Shown here: piece after piece, positions 46,171 through 56,934 of the stretch
Numbering within the stretch: position 1 is the first letter of the stretch
How the letters are laid out: every line of letters starts with the position of its first letter
NCBI RefSeq assembly: GCF_932274485.2
Contig: NC_065885.2
Coordinates: 563,001 to 627,000 of the forward strand
DNA from: Patella vulgata
Taxonomy: Eukaryota; Mollusca; Gastropoda; Patellidae
Reading direction: 5' to 3'
DNA: 64,000 bases
Position numbers and translations under genes: made by a program
Notes under the pieces: model-generated
What the model was told of the DNA's origin: nothing
The model's input: the letters and a program-made list of their open reading frames with translations, nothing else
Database searches by the model: none

Positions 46171-46267
46171 GTGTTCATAACAAATGGTGTATCTTTATTT
46201 ACCAGACACCGTGTTTATATCCATCATGTCTCATAGGCTGAGGGCTGTAGTTGCAATTTCTTGTAAT

Positions 46268-46480
46268 GTCTAGTTGGTCGGATGGGACGAAAAACCTTCC
46301 CTTGTACACATTTGCGTGTACTTAAAAGAATCGGTGACAGTTGTAATTCAAAATAAGAATATGCCAAAGCGCCTCTGTCTGGTCAAAATCTTTCATAGCA
46401 CACTACTGCATGGCTATGTCTGCCTTCATTACCGCGAGTGGAGCAGACAAGTAGGACGTTAAACCCTCTTTCGTTTCCAA
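46268..46480 (+). mobile_element. SINE family A, head missing
   Basis: From GTCGGATGGGACGAAAAACC to AGTAGGACGTTAAACCC. Confidence 0.8.
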
Positions 46481-46559
46481 TTTCTAGTTGGCGATTTGTC
46501 CATAATCTGAGTATGGAACGTGTGGAAAAGTCCGTTTGATGTCTCCTTACTGGGAATGT

Positions 46560-46720
46560 TTTATATGGCAAGGGTTCGTTTATGCGCATGTGTACACGGG
46601 ACCGCGGTTTATCGTCCCATCCGAACAACTAGACAACTGTAAAAACTTTCTCGACCAAATAACACAAGGATGGAACATGGGACCTCCAGGTTAGCATGCC
46701 AACGTGTAACACAATGATGA
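46560..46720 (-). mobile_element. SINE family A, 5' half, old
   Basis: Reversed pieces: TGTACACGGGACCGCGG, ATCGTCCCATCCGAAC, then a decayed head (GACCTCCAGGTTAGC). Confidence 0.65.
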
Positions 46721-46722
46721 CC

Positions 46723-46992
46723 ATATACATTACATATTCCGGCGTGGTTTCCACTTGTCAGTGATGCAGGACGGAGGGCCTGACATGGACACCTGTCTAG
46801 TCATTAGGATGGGACGAAAAACCGAGGCCCCTTGTATACATTATCGTGCACGTAAAAGATTCATTGACACTTGGAAATCGATATAAGAGTAGGCCGTAGT
46901 GCCGCTGTCCGGGCAAAATTTCCCTCATAGCATACTGTATCACGTATGCCCGTCCTCATTAACCCAGTTCATTTCATTTCATATACATTACA
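46723..46992 (+). mobile_element. SINE family A with target duplication
   Basis: The body is 46735-46980 (5'-truncated, starting TATTCCGGCGTGG), flanked by ATATACATTACA at 46723-46734 and 46981-46992. The tail ends ATTTCATTTC. Confidence 0.92.
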
Positions 46993-47129
46993 ATAAAACA
47001 TTTAACGTCTGAAATCTATCATCGATATAGGCAACACTGCCACTAATGCCAGTGATCAGCACATCATGTATGATCTATGCATTCGGTTAATAAACAGTGT
47101 GTTGTCCGAGAAAATAAAAGAAGCATTGT

Positions 47130-47200
47130 CCAGGTAAAATGTCCATTATAGCACACTGCATGACGTAGGTCCGTCTTCAGTACAGGAAAATGGGACGATC
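47130..47200 (+). mobile_element. SINE family A, 3' fragment
   Basis: ATAGCACACTGCATGACG and CCGTCTTCAGTAC. Confidence 0.6.
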
Positions 47201-47204
47201 TACC

Positions 47205-47450
47205 TGTGAGTTGAGGTGTGTTTTATTATAATATATGGTATTATATAAGTGTAGTATATTTATATCTACCTGTTATCAACAATCTACCTGTAGATCTACC
47301 TATATAGATAGATACAGGTAAATGTAACAGACTAGTAAATATTGAATACAGATGATTTTCAATATAAATTGATAACGTTATGAAAACACGTTTCAGCGGG
47401 TATCAATTCGGTTCAGGTATAAGTGGATTTGGGGACAGGTGTTGTACTGT
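47205..47450. other. Spacer
   Basis: A local hairpin-prone run of CTACCTGTAGATCTACC lies near 47262-47325. Nothing else. Confidence 0.4.
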
Positions 47451-47454
47451 GTCG

Positions 47455-47530
47455 AGATGTGACAAAACACCGAGGTAAGGTGCACGCGTTGAAGTGTACA
47501 TAAAAAAACCCTTGGCAGTTGGAATTCATT
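47455..47530 (+). mobile_element. SINE family A, internal fragment
   Basis: ACACCGAGGTAAGGTGCACG and CCCTTGGCAGTTGGAATTC. Confidence 0.55.
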
Positions 47531-47598
47531 AAAAAAAAAAACAACCCAAAAAACAACAACAATAAAAACATTATTGTCTGTATCCAAAATAAAACCCA

Positions 47599-47988
47599 AT
47601 GTATAGCATAAATGAAATGAAAGGAAATAAATGGGGTTTAACGTCCTACTGTTTTGCTCCGAACAGGGCTAATAAAGGCGGGCATACTTGATACAGTGTG
47701 CTATGAGGGATATTTTGCCCGGACAGCGGCACTACGGCCTACTCTTATATCGAATTACAACTGTCAAGGGATCTTTTACATGTACGCCAATGTGTACACG
47801 GGACCCCGGTTTTTCGTCCCATCCGAAGGACTAGACAGCTGTTCTTGTCAGGCCCTCCGTCCTGCATCACTGACAAGGGGGAACCACGCCGGAAAATATG
47901 GATGAACCTTCTCGGCCAATGCAGGGATCGAACACTCAACCTCCAGACTAGCGAGCCAACGTCTTACCCACCGTGACCCCATGTATAG
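47599..47988 (-). mobile_element. SINE family A, longest full copy, with target duplication
   Basis: The body is 47607-47980 (374 bp), flanked by ATGTATAG. It includes all family blocks: tail, AATAAAGGCGGGCATAC, CAGTGTGCTATGAGGG, CGGACAGCGGCAC, ATATCGAATTACAACTG, CCGTCCTGCATCACTGAC, the B-box region GGGATCGAACACTC and a shortened head. Confidence 0.92.
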
Positions 47989-48208
47989 ACTAATTCAAAC
48001 GTTAGGTATGTTAAAACTGTTAGGTAAACATACCCTACCTACTGTACGACACCCAGCACTATTAATACATAGTTTTTGGCTTGTATTTCAGACGGGTACA
48101 CAATTCGCTTTCTTTTAAAGAAGTATATTAATAAACATGATAGTAGTTGTTTGAAAATCGACAAAACAATCATATTAATCGGCATCTTGATAATACTAGC
48201 TAATAATC

Positions 48209-48410
48209 CGGATGGGTGGCCGGATAGTTAACGTGTGCGCGTAGAGTCATAAGTTCTGACATTGAGTCAAGAAGCGTGGTTTCGATTACCCGACTGCCCG
48301 GTTTCCTCCCACTGCTAAAGGCCCCTACGTGCAAGCGAATTATTGAAATAAAATTGTACCATAGCTAGTTCTGATATGACCTAGTTTGTGTCGAGTGGAC
48401 GTTAATCTCT
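48209..48410 (+). mobile_element. SINE family B, central block partly deleted
   Basis: The head GGTGGCCGGATAGTTAACG and B-box GGTTTCGATTACCC are kept. The sequence then jumps to CGGTTTCCTCCCACTGC and ends GTCGAGTGGACGTTAA. Confidence 0.85.
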
Positions 48411-48439
48411 GGATCGATCTCAGTTCGATTCCCGCTGGG

Positions 48440-48715
48440 AGCCACGGTGGCAGTTAGTTAGACACTGGCTCGCTAACTTGGAGGTCCCGGTTTAACTCCC
48501 GGCGTTGGCCGAGAAAGTTTATCGGGATTTTCCGCGTGGAGGACAGATGTACACTTTGGCGTGCACGTAAGGATCACTTGGCAATTGGAATTCGATATAA
48601 GAGTAGGCCGTAGCGCCGCTGTCCGGGCAAAATTCCCTCCTAGCACACTGCGTGGCATATGTCCGTCTTCATAAGCCCAGTCGGACGAAAACAGCAGGAC
48701 GTTAAACCCCATTCC
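48440..48715 (+). mobile_element. SINE family A, near full length with a middle deletion
   Basis: The head GGGAGCCACGGTGGC and B-box GGTTTAACTCCC are followed by TTGGCCGAGAAAGTTTATC. Part of the middle is missing before TACACTTTGGCGTGCACG. The tail is CAGGACGTTAAACCCCATTC. Confidence 0.85.
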
Positions 48716-48775
48716 ATAAAATTGTCATTAAATGTCAAACTTGAAATCAGCTCTTAAATAGTGTTTTATGTTTGG

Positions 48776-48932
48776 ATAAAGCACAAGACTGAGGTTATGC
48801 TGGGGGAAAGAAAGACTGAAGAAAATAATCCGAAAAAAAGAAAAACCGAGACCGGTAGTCCGAGGTTTTTCTATCGAGGGTTTTTTTCTAAAGTCTTTCT
48901 GCCCCAGCATAACCGAAGTCGAGGACTTTATC
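48776..48932. mobile_element. Fold-back element
   Basis: Arms 48776-48829 and 48879-48932 are inverted copies (GAGGTTATGCTGGGG against CCCCAGCATAACCGAAG). A shorter inverted match, CTTGCTTATAAACC (48931) with GGTTTATAAGCAAG (49191), encloses the following 250 bp. A non-autonomous fold-back element is likely; the superfamily is unknown. Confidence 0.65.
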
Positions 48933-49385
48933 TTGCTTATAAACCGTTTATGTTTACATGTACGCAAGATGAGAATATCCCAGAATTCCCGTAAGAAAAA
49001 CCTTATATCATTTTTTCTTATGGAAAAAAACCTACCCTGGAAGAATAACCCAGTACAGGTTCAAAGAAAACCTTTCAGAAGAATAACCCCAAATTTCCCT
49101 GTATATATCCAAAGCCGCCCCCGCCTTTCAGACCGCAAGTTATTCCGGACATAGAATATACCTCAAAGATCAAAGAGATTTACCGTTACAGGTTTATAAG
49201 CAAGAATATGCCTTTACGATAATTGGGATGGAAAGTACTTCAGTCTAGTTGCCACTATTGATGGGGGTTGTGTTTGGTGACTTTCGATGTGGAAAGGGAG
49301 ACAACTACATGTATAAACGTAAATTATTTTCGCATTTTCTTGCATGTCCGTCTTTATGTCTTGTATCAAAGTGTGTATTGGAGTA

Positions 49386-49578
49386 AATGAAATGAAATGG
49401 GGTTTAACGTCCTACTGTTCTGCTCCTATATGGGCTAATGAAGACTGGCATACACCATACAGTGTGCTATGAGGGAAATTTTGCCCGGGCAGCGGCACTA
49501 TCGCCTACTCTTATATCGAATTCCAACTGCCAGGGGATCTTTTACGTGCATTCCAATGTATACACGGGACCTCGGTTG
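49386..49578 (-). mobile_element. SINE family A, 3' half
   Basis: AAATGAAATGGGGTTTAACG through CAGTGTGCTATGAGGG, GGGCAGCGGCAC and ATCTTTTACGTGCA to CACGGGACCTCGG. Confidence 0.88.
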
Positions 49579-49579
49579 A

Positions 49580-49993
49580 GTGACATACCTGTATAGATGT
49601 AATTAACCGTAACCAACATCATATCAGTATTGATCAAAACTTGACAATTCACACTGTTCAATTCTAGATCAAAACGGCAATAAACATCATCCGGCTAAAG
49701 AGGAGAAGAGGTTTTGTTGGGGGGTGGGGGGTAGGGTAAGTGCCGTAAATAACAGAAACTACCGAGATGTGTAATATTTCGGTAACTTTACAGCCATTCT
49801 TTCTTTTCCTTCTTTCGTCCTTAGTCATTACAAATGTTTTATTAACGTTTCTGATCTAGAATCGTTTCCGACTATTTCAATTTACATCTTCCGTCAGACA
49901 TAAATTAAAAGAAAATGACTTTACAGCCTTAGAGATGGTCAGCCCACTTCGATATGTTTATCAGATGTTTGTTGTACCCTCGGATCTTGGTGG
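49580..49993. other. Spacer
   Basis: A G-rich run at 49719-49737; nothing else recognised. Confidence 0.4.
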
Positions 49994-50317
49994 TTCTAAA
50001 GCAGTGATTTTCAACCAGTGTGCCGCGAGATCTTCCTAAGTGTGCCACGCAATTTTGAACGGCACACTAAGAAAATCCCAATCGAGTATTCACTGGTGTC
50101 TACTGGTACGTTCATCGCTGTGTATTTCTTTTTTTTAGTTTTCGTCATGTTTCTATGACTAGTCTGTGGCTATGGTTGTATGCTGTCTATGACATGCCCT
50201 GTTTTAAGTTTGCAAAATTCAAATATTTTTCATATTTAACCAGGTGTGCCGCTATTTTTTCATGTGTTCCAAGGTGTGCCATTGCCAAAAAAAATGTTGA
50301 GAACCACTGTTCTAAAG
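49994..50317. mobile_element. hAT-type MITE with 8-bp target duplication
   Basis: The body is 50002-50309 (308 bp). Left end CAGTGATTTTCAACCAG and right end TGTTGAGAACCACTG are inverted copies, with GTGTGCCGCGA and AAGGTGTGCCATTG subterminally. Both flanks are TTCTAAAG. CAGTG ends and 8-bp duplications are hallmarks of hAT transposons. No transposase; a 63-codon frame inside is not meaningful. Confidence 0.93.
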
Positions 50318-50402
50318 ATACAGATCATCGGAATATGCTACATTGAAAGATTTCCGTGTATTTAATAAGGGGAGACAACCACATAGAGAGTGAGAATGAC
50401 AT

Positions 50403-50856
50403 GGAGGCAGACCACCATTAATTTCCCCATTGACTTCAATGTTAATTCTGGCCTCTTTGCCCACCTCCAACCTTTCCCCAAATTTTCCTTGGGCTGAATG
50501 CTTTTCACTACAGACAGAGGAACAAATGGTCATGTCTTTGCGCTAAAATTTGTATGAGGTTGACCACCAAAATTTTGAGATACACAAACTTGAAGAAGCA
50601 TACTAAAAACATGTAACTAGTTGCCGTACATATCACCGTAGCCAACCTGATAACCCTGTTATCCTTCCGCCTCAAAATCATGAAAATTTACCAAAAACCT
50701 GGCAGACAATGTTAATTCAAACCCTCTTCATCCATTCTAGACCAAAAAATCAACAAAAATGGGCATGCAAAAGGGGAGAAAAGAGACAGAGAAAGAATTG
50801 CTATAAATAGACGAACTACAATTTGTGATGGTGAAATTTAATGGTGGTCTGCCTCC
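50403..50856. mobile_element. TIR element (GGAGGCAGACCACC)
   Basis: GGAGGCAGACCACCATTAAT at 50403 pairs with its inverse at 50833-50856 (ATTTAATGGTGGTCTGCCTC). A direct repeat TTGACTTCAATGTTAATT lies inside the left end and again just outside the right end, so boundaries may be more complex. No coding capacity. Confidence 0.6.
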
Positions 50857-50859
50857 TAC

Positions 50860-51230
50860 ATGCAATCCTCACTCAGTTGACTTCAATGTTAATTTCATGC
50901 CATTCCTGGGCTTGTAACAGTTGATCTTAATCCTATCATCTGTGATCAGTTATATTTTGTTTTCACACAGAACCAGATATGTTTACCAAATTATAAATCG
51001 TTTTAGGTGTCAACCCATCACTCATTTAAGTGCTTGAGGTGTATATACCTTGTCTATGAATATGGGACCAATAACCAGCCAAGGACATAACATTAATATA
51101 ATGTTATTATTAATTTAAAGAGCACAAATCATACCACTAGTACTACATCTGTCAATATACTTCTTTGTATACGTGACATACGTGGTTTGGTTATTATGAA
51201 TGAATATAGGATATACAGTATAACAGGTGT
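50860..51230. other. Spacer
   Basis: Nothing recognised. Confidence 0.35.
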
Positions 51231-51231
51231 T

Positions 51232-51495
51232 TACAACATGGATATCCAACTCACCAACATGTATATCCAACTCACCAACATGAATATCCAACTCACCAAC
51301 ATGAATATCCAACTCACCAACATGTATATCCAACTCACCAACATGAATATCCGACTCACCAACATGTATATCCGACTCACCAACATGTATATCCAACTCA
51401 CCAACATGAATATCCGACTCAGCAACATGGATATCCAACTCACCAACATGGATATCCAACTCACCAACATGGATATCCAACTCACCAACATGGAT
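51232..51495. repeat. 21-bp minisatellite, about 12 copies
   Basis: The unit is ATGTATATCCAACTCACCAA plus C. As 21 is a multiple of three, long frames are open on both strands: a 7-residue MNIQLTN-type repeat on plus and HVGELDI-type on minus. No flanking signal peptide, conserved domain or gene context supports a protein. Confidence 0.9.
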
Positions 51496-51566
51496 TTCAT
51501 CATTAACAATTCTATTATATACGTATGGCGACTTAAAGTAGTAGGAACCAGCGGCTGCCAGGCAGG

Positions 51567-52289
51567 ATACGCCCACATTTTCGAGAGATGGATAGAGAAC
51601 AAGCTAAAAACGCAATTTTTTGTAAAATCAGGGGCCATAATTCAGGAAGTTATGGTCCGATATGCGCGAATATCGAAAGGAACCGAGATCTTTAGGTTAT
51701 AAACTTACATTTCAAGTTTCAACAAAATCAGATAAAAATTGTGACCTCTATAGGGCCCACAATCTTGATATACCATATTTTTACTCTATTTGAGAACGAA
51801 CGGCGGCCATTTTGTCTGTCAGTTTAGGGTTTAACGGTGATATAATAATACGGTTTTTTAAATCGGATGAACATTATGACCTCTAGTGTCCACAAGCTAA
51901 AAACGCGATTTTCGTACAATCAGGGGCCATAATTCAGGAAGTGACGTTCCGATATGCGCGAATATCGAGAGGAACCGAGATCTTTGGGTTATAATCATAC
52001 ATTTCAAGTTTAAACTAAATCGGATAAAAATTGTGACCTCTACAGTGTTCACAAGCTATAAACGTGATTTTGCGTACAATCAGGGGCCATAATCCATGAA
52101 GTTACAGTCCGATACATGCTAATATCGAAAGGAACCGAGATCTAAGGGTGATAAATCTATATTTCAAGTTTCATTCAAATCGGATAAAAATTGTGACCTG
52201 TAGACTCTTCACAAACAATTGTGGACGGACGTCCGGACGGACGGACAGGGGCGACGACAATATACGTCCACATGAAAATATGGGCGTAT
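51567..52289. mobile_element. Pearl-like element with ~160-bp internal repeats
   Basis: Ends ATACGCCCACATTTTC and GAAAATATGGGCGTAT are inverted copies with one mismatch. Inside, a repeat marked by AAGCTAAAAACG, CAGGGGCCATAATTCAGGAA and AACCGAGATCT occurs three times, at 51601, 51894 and 52053. The spacing is 293 then 159 bp; the first unit carries an extra ~130 bp. A GGACGGACGTCCGGACGGAC stretch precedes the right end. The ~160-bp repeat layout resembles 'pearl' elements of bivalves. Confidence 0.7.
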
Positions 52290-53019
52290 AAAAAGGCCAG
52301 CGTCAATTCTTCGTACTGGAAAAGAATACCAGTCCCTATTAATGCTTGATTTTTGTCACTCGTTGGTCGTTTAATTGTTGATTGTTGCTAACTATGTTAA
52401 TGTTCTGTTTCGCGTTGCCCCTAATCAATAGTGTCCTGAGTTTGGTCTGCCTACCCTCCGTCCCAGACCCCAACACGCCCCTGTGTATCAGTAGCACCAC
52501 ATTAGATAGACTCGGTATTCTAGGCCAGTGTTCGTAAATTTATAATTTACGTTGTTTCATGAAACAGAACTTACACATAGCTCTTGTTTGTTTTCGTTTC
52601 GATAAACACAAGCATTATAACAATGGTATTCTATGTAAGCGTTTGGGTATTAATAATTTAAATTGTTCAAAGAAACACGTAGCTCTTGGTTCTCTTCGTT
52701 TTAATAAACAAAAGCAGCATAACCATGCATTTAGTACCATTCTAATTGAACATAAACTACATTGCCAGTAAAGCTGGATGCACATCGATTGGAATAAACA
52801 TTGAATTCGGCGACTTGCATCCGTCAAAGTTTTGCGACGTGGAACAAAATTGCGCAGTCCATTAGTGACACGGAAGGAACAGGTGAGTAAATGTGACCAG
52901 ACCATACTGTTTGAACGGTATTTTGTAATAAACACAACAGTTCTATGCTTAACAATTACTGTATTTGCATTCAATTAAAAACAAAGCATGTTATAATATT
53001 TGTATTAATTACATATTTA
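52290..53019. other. Spacer
   Basis: A two-copy degenerate repeat with CACATAGCTCTTG and CACGTAGCTCTTGG at 52570-52740 supports the 70-codon frame there; not called a gene. Confidence 0.4.
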
Positions 53020-53240
53020 GGACAGCTTTCTAGTCGCTCAGGTGGGACGAAAAACCGACGTGCCATGTACACATTGGTGTGCACGTAAAAGATCCCTTAT
53101 CAGTTGGAATTCGATATAAGAGTAGGCCGTAGCGCCGCTGTCTGGGCAAAATGTCCTTTATAGTGTATGCCCGTCTTTATTAGCCCAGTCGGAGCAGAAT
53201 AGTAGGACGTTAAACCCCATTTCATATCATTTCATTTCAC
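53020..53240 (+). mobile_element. SINE family A, head missing
   Basis: From GACAGCTTTCTAGTCGCTCA through TTGGAATTCGATATAAGAG to CGTTAAACCCCATTTC and repeats of ATTTC. Confidence 0.88.
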
Positions 53241-53244
53241 ATAA

Positions 53245-53635
53245 TATTTAATATAAAAACAATAATAATCTAATGGGATGTTGCTAGGATGGTAAAGTAT
53301 TCTACAAGTCGTGTGTCTTGTCAATACGTTCAAAGAATATTATATTTATAATAGATACTATTCCATATTCATGGAAGAAACTAAATTCTGGGTGACGTAA
53401 ATTTAGTTGTTGTATACCAATACGACGAATAGCTTAATTCCTGGGGGATCTCCCTTGTCATGTATAGGCGATATGGTAATGTTCGAACAACATCCTGAAG
53501 ACCACAGAGTTCCCAACTATTATTCTCGTGTCTTCAACCGGCAACATGTGACAACAGTTAATTTTTCGGTGAGTGACAGTCTTTTTAAGGTATGTTTTTT
53601 TGTCATCGTGGTATTAATAATAGTTTTATATCCGA
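53245..53635. other. Spacer
   Basis: Nothing recognised; a 78-codon frame (53407-53643) has no domain. Confidence 0.35.
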
Positions 53636-53639
53636 GTGA

Positions 53640-54290
53640 CTGACTCTTTAAAGTATATTTTTATATCAGAGTGATTTACTCTTTAAAGTATATTTTTGTC
53701 GTCATTGTATTAATAATAGTTTAATATCAAGGTGACTGTCTTTTTATTTTATTATTTTGTCTTCCTGGTATTAATAATACTTCGAGTAACCGGCACGTTA
53801 ACGTATATTTTTGTCGTTGTATAACAAGTTTATCCTAGTGACCGTCTCTTTAAGGTACATAGTTGTATAACAAGTTTATCCTAGTGACTGTCTCTTTAAG
53901 GTACATAGTTGTGTAACAAGTTTATCCTAGTGACTGTCTCTTTAAGGTACATAGTTGTGTAACAAGTTTATCCTAGTGACTGTCTCTTTAAGGTACATAG
54001 GTGTGTAACAAGTTTATCCTAGTGACTGTCTCTTTAAGGTACATAGTTGTATAACAAGTTTATCCTAGTGATTGTCTCTTTAAGGTACATAGTTGTGGTT
54101 GTATAACCAGTTTATCCTAGTGATTGTCTCTTTAAGGTACATAGTTGTGGTTGTATAACCAGTTTATCCTAGTGATTGTCTCTTTAAGGTATACTGTTTA
54201 ACCAAGTGACTGTATCTTTAAGGTACATTGTATAACAAGTTTACACTAGTGACCGTCTCTTTAAGTTATATTGTTTTCGTCTTGGTATTA
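53640..54290. repeat. 46-bp minisatellite, about 9 good copies plus decayed flanks
   Basis: The unit is TATAACAAGTTTATCCTAGT plus GACTGTCTCTTTAAGGTACA and TAGTTG. The regular part is 53820-54190; decayed units with TTTAAAGTATATTTTTGTCG extend to both sides. Confidence 0.92.
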
Positions 54291-54294
54291 ATAG

Positions 54295-55090
54295 TTTTAT
54301 ATCACCACATTTTATTTATGTTGTGAAAACTTCTTTATTCAATTAGTTAATACCCTCACCGTTAACGAGGTGGGCGTTTTGTATTCACATGCTTGTCATA
54401 TGCTGTAAGTTGAAGCAGGTTTACAGATTGCCCGAGGCTACAACAATTTGTAGTAATGGCTATCGACCCTAAAATTACACTTATCAAAGTTATTATTCTT
54501 TTTCTCGGTCGTAATTTGGATAATTCCTATTCAATGGCGTCTTCTTCCTGATCTTGAAAATCGTTTTTTTGTCTTGGAATTTTAAGAATCTACATGTACT
54601 TCGTGCATTTCGATTTGTTAATCGAAGACGCGTAGACCTAATGAGCATGTGATGTTCGATAATACTCGGTCCTAATTACCAATCTGGTGTAAAGAACATA
54701 TATAATAGCGTCTAAACTCTAAATTAGGTGGTATAAAAGTTGCTGAATTGGTGCATTATTAAAACCATTCCCTTATTTAACTTGAACTATGGTAGTCTAG
54801 GTCACCAAGGTTCCACATCTAGTGTTGTCCACGTATTTTTTTCTTAGTTATTTTTTTAAATTTTATTCTGCCTAAAGCCAGTCTCACACAACTTGACGTT
54901 CTTGATTTAGTATGATAGCTAACAATACGACAAAGTTCGTAGCGTGTGAAGGTGACCGCGATGCGACTTTAGTCGAGGTACTATAATTTAGCTGTTCATA
55001 TAGCCTGTGGTATAAAAGCCCTCATTTTATATAGTTGCTTGCATTTGAACAAAGGTTCTTCAAAACGTAAAGACATGCTTCCATAATCAA
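54295..55090. other. Spacer
   Basis: Nothing recognised. Confidence 0.35.
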
Positions 55091-55096
55091 CAATTG

Positions 55097-55320
55097 CAGA
55101 GAGAGAGAGAGAGAGGGGGAGAGAGAGAGAGAGAGAGAGAGAGAGCCTAATTACCGTAGAGCGAATAGGATATATAATTATCTTGCGGACAGGAGTACTA
55201 GGAGAAATCACAGGGAATTAGGCAGGCGGTCTACCCCTTGTCACGTACAGACTCTGTATAGAACCAATGCCTTCCATAGATAGCAGGCCTTATTATTTAC
55301 GGCGCACGTGTGAGACCACT
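55097..55320 (-). mobile_element. SINE family B, very old, with (GA)n
   Basis: A (GA)n run at 55097-55145, then strongly diverged sequence keeping GGCGGTCTACCCCTTGTCAC, GTAC and a GCGCACGTG head remnant. Confidence 0.5.
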
Positions 55321-55865
55321 CACACCGCCTACTCCATTTAGTGGTTTTACTCTTCCAATATTATACTACTGTAAAAAAAGAAAATGACTACCACTAGAGA
55401 TACGCTATCAATATTTACCCCTATTCTATTCGCATAATAATCATAGATTATATTTGAGCTTATCTTACCACCAAGTGGTGAATATTAATGATTTTAATTG
55501 GCTTTAAAGAAATAAATCTATAAATTATTAGCTGTAGGGGAAGGTGTAGACAAAACTAGCAAATGATTTCCTTTATAAAATCCAACACAAACCGTGATAA
55601 CGATTGATTTTAACTTTTTACTTCGGTTGTTCAAACAAATAATACATAAAACATATTTCTCCGGGAAAATTTGTTAAACAGTTTAATATGGCTTTTTCTT
55701 GTTGAATTAGAATCTAACATGCGCCATATTTTACCTGGGACAATGCCATGTGTGAACTAATATGTTGAATAATTGGTGTTATTGTTGTGTAGCCCACGTT
55801 TATCTTGCGTGGAGACAACAACATGTAAAAATAATTTGTTGTTTTAAGCTATGGGGAATACCAAA
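55321..55865. other. AT-rich spacer
   Basis: Nothing recognised. Confidence 0.35.
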
Positions 55866-56302
55866 CAGGTCTTAATTCTTATTTCTTAATTCATAGTCCT
55901 TAATTCTTATTTCTTCATTTGTTGTCGTATTTCGACATTTGTACACTAGAATTCACATTTGTATATTAAAATCAATATTTGTTTTACAAATTGTTTAATT
56001 TAACTGTATTTGGTATAAAGATAAAATTTATTTTAGAAAATCAAAAAAATAGCCAACATTTACATTTCATCAGATACAACATACAGCGAAAAACAAATCT
56101 TGAACAACAAATTTCCAAATAAAAATCTTGCAAAACATTTCCCCAAATTAAATTAAACAAAAATACAAATAGCAAATCTGATATAACAAATGTCTGATTT
56201 GTAAAACAAATATTGATTTTAAGATACAAATATTGTCGACAAATACGGCAACAAATGAAGAAATAAGAAATAAAGACTATGAATTAAGAATTAAGAACAC
56301 TG
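55866..56302. mobile_element. 437-bp element with ~120-bp terminal inverted repeats
   Basis: The left arm from 55866 (CAGGTCTTAATTCTTATTTC) pairs with the reverse complement of the right arm ending at 56302. Shared blocks include ATTCATAGTC, TTTCTTCATTTGTTG and AAAATCAATATTTGTTTTAC. The interior is AT-rich and non-coding. No clear target duplication was seen, so the superfamily is open. Confidence 0.8.
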
Positions 56303-56630
56303 AATAAAGAGCTGTTTTGTCTACCATTTTAAGTATAATAATAGACAATTAATTATTGGTGTCAGTGGTTAAACATTTGCGCCACTTGAAGGTTTTAAAA
56401 TAAAGCTTCTTACATTATTTTGACTAGTAAGCCACATTAGGGACAGGATATTTCAAACGCCATTTTGTTTTGACTTGGTGAAGACATTTCTTCCTCGATC
56501 ATCTCCCAATATTCACTACATGTAACTCTCTTGTATATTTTGAATAGGAGATTAGACGTTATTTAATAAATATTAAACCCCATATCAATAAATTGGTCAA
56601 TTTATAGCGTTATTATTTACAAATCCAATT
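56303..56630. other. AT-rich spacer
   Basis: Nothing recognised. Confidence 0.35.
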
Positions 56631-56915
56631 TCGGCCAAGGACCCAGTGATCAGATACGAGGCCAATGGAAACACCGGCGCCACTCTTGGCGAACCATCAA
56701 CACCAGCGTCGCTCTTGTACGATTACTGATTACGAACGCGGGCGACAGAACTCCTTGGACCAACGAAGACGGCGACATATGTTCCATTGACTTTATCGCA
56801 TTCGCATCTGTCCAAAGCGGCGCCTATAAGGGCCTCAACGGCGATTATAGGCCCAAGTTCACCGCCATTAGATAGACCCGTGCGCCGTGGAACCCAGCCC
56901 GGCCTGATAATGCAA
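56631..56915. other. GC-rich island of unknown nature
   Basis: About 285 bp rich in G+C and CG dinucleotides, with sharp edges against AT-rich flanks. A plus-strand frame is open for about 80 codons up to a TAG near 56872 (with LLITNAGDRTPWTNEDGDIC). A minus-strand frame is open over about 50 codons (with ALIGAALDRCECDKV). No ATG-initiated gene, family match or terminal repeat was recognised. It may be a coding exon relic, a transferred piece or an unknown repeat. Confidence 0.35.
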
Positions 56916-56934
56916 GCAGTTATATTTTAATCCG

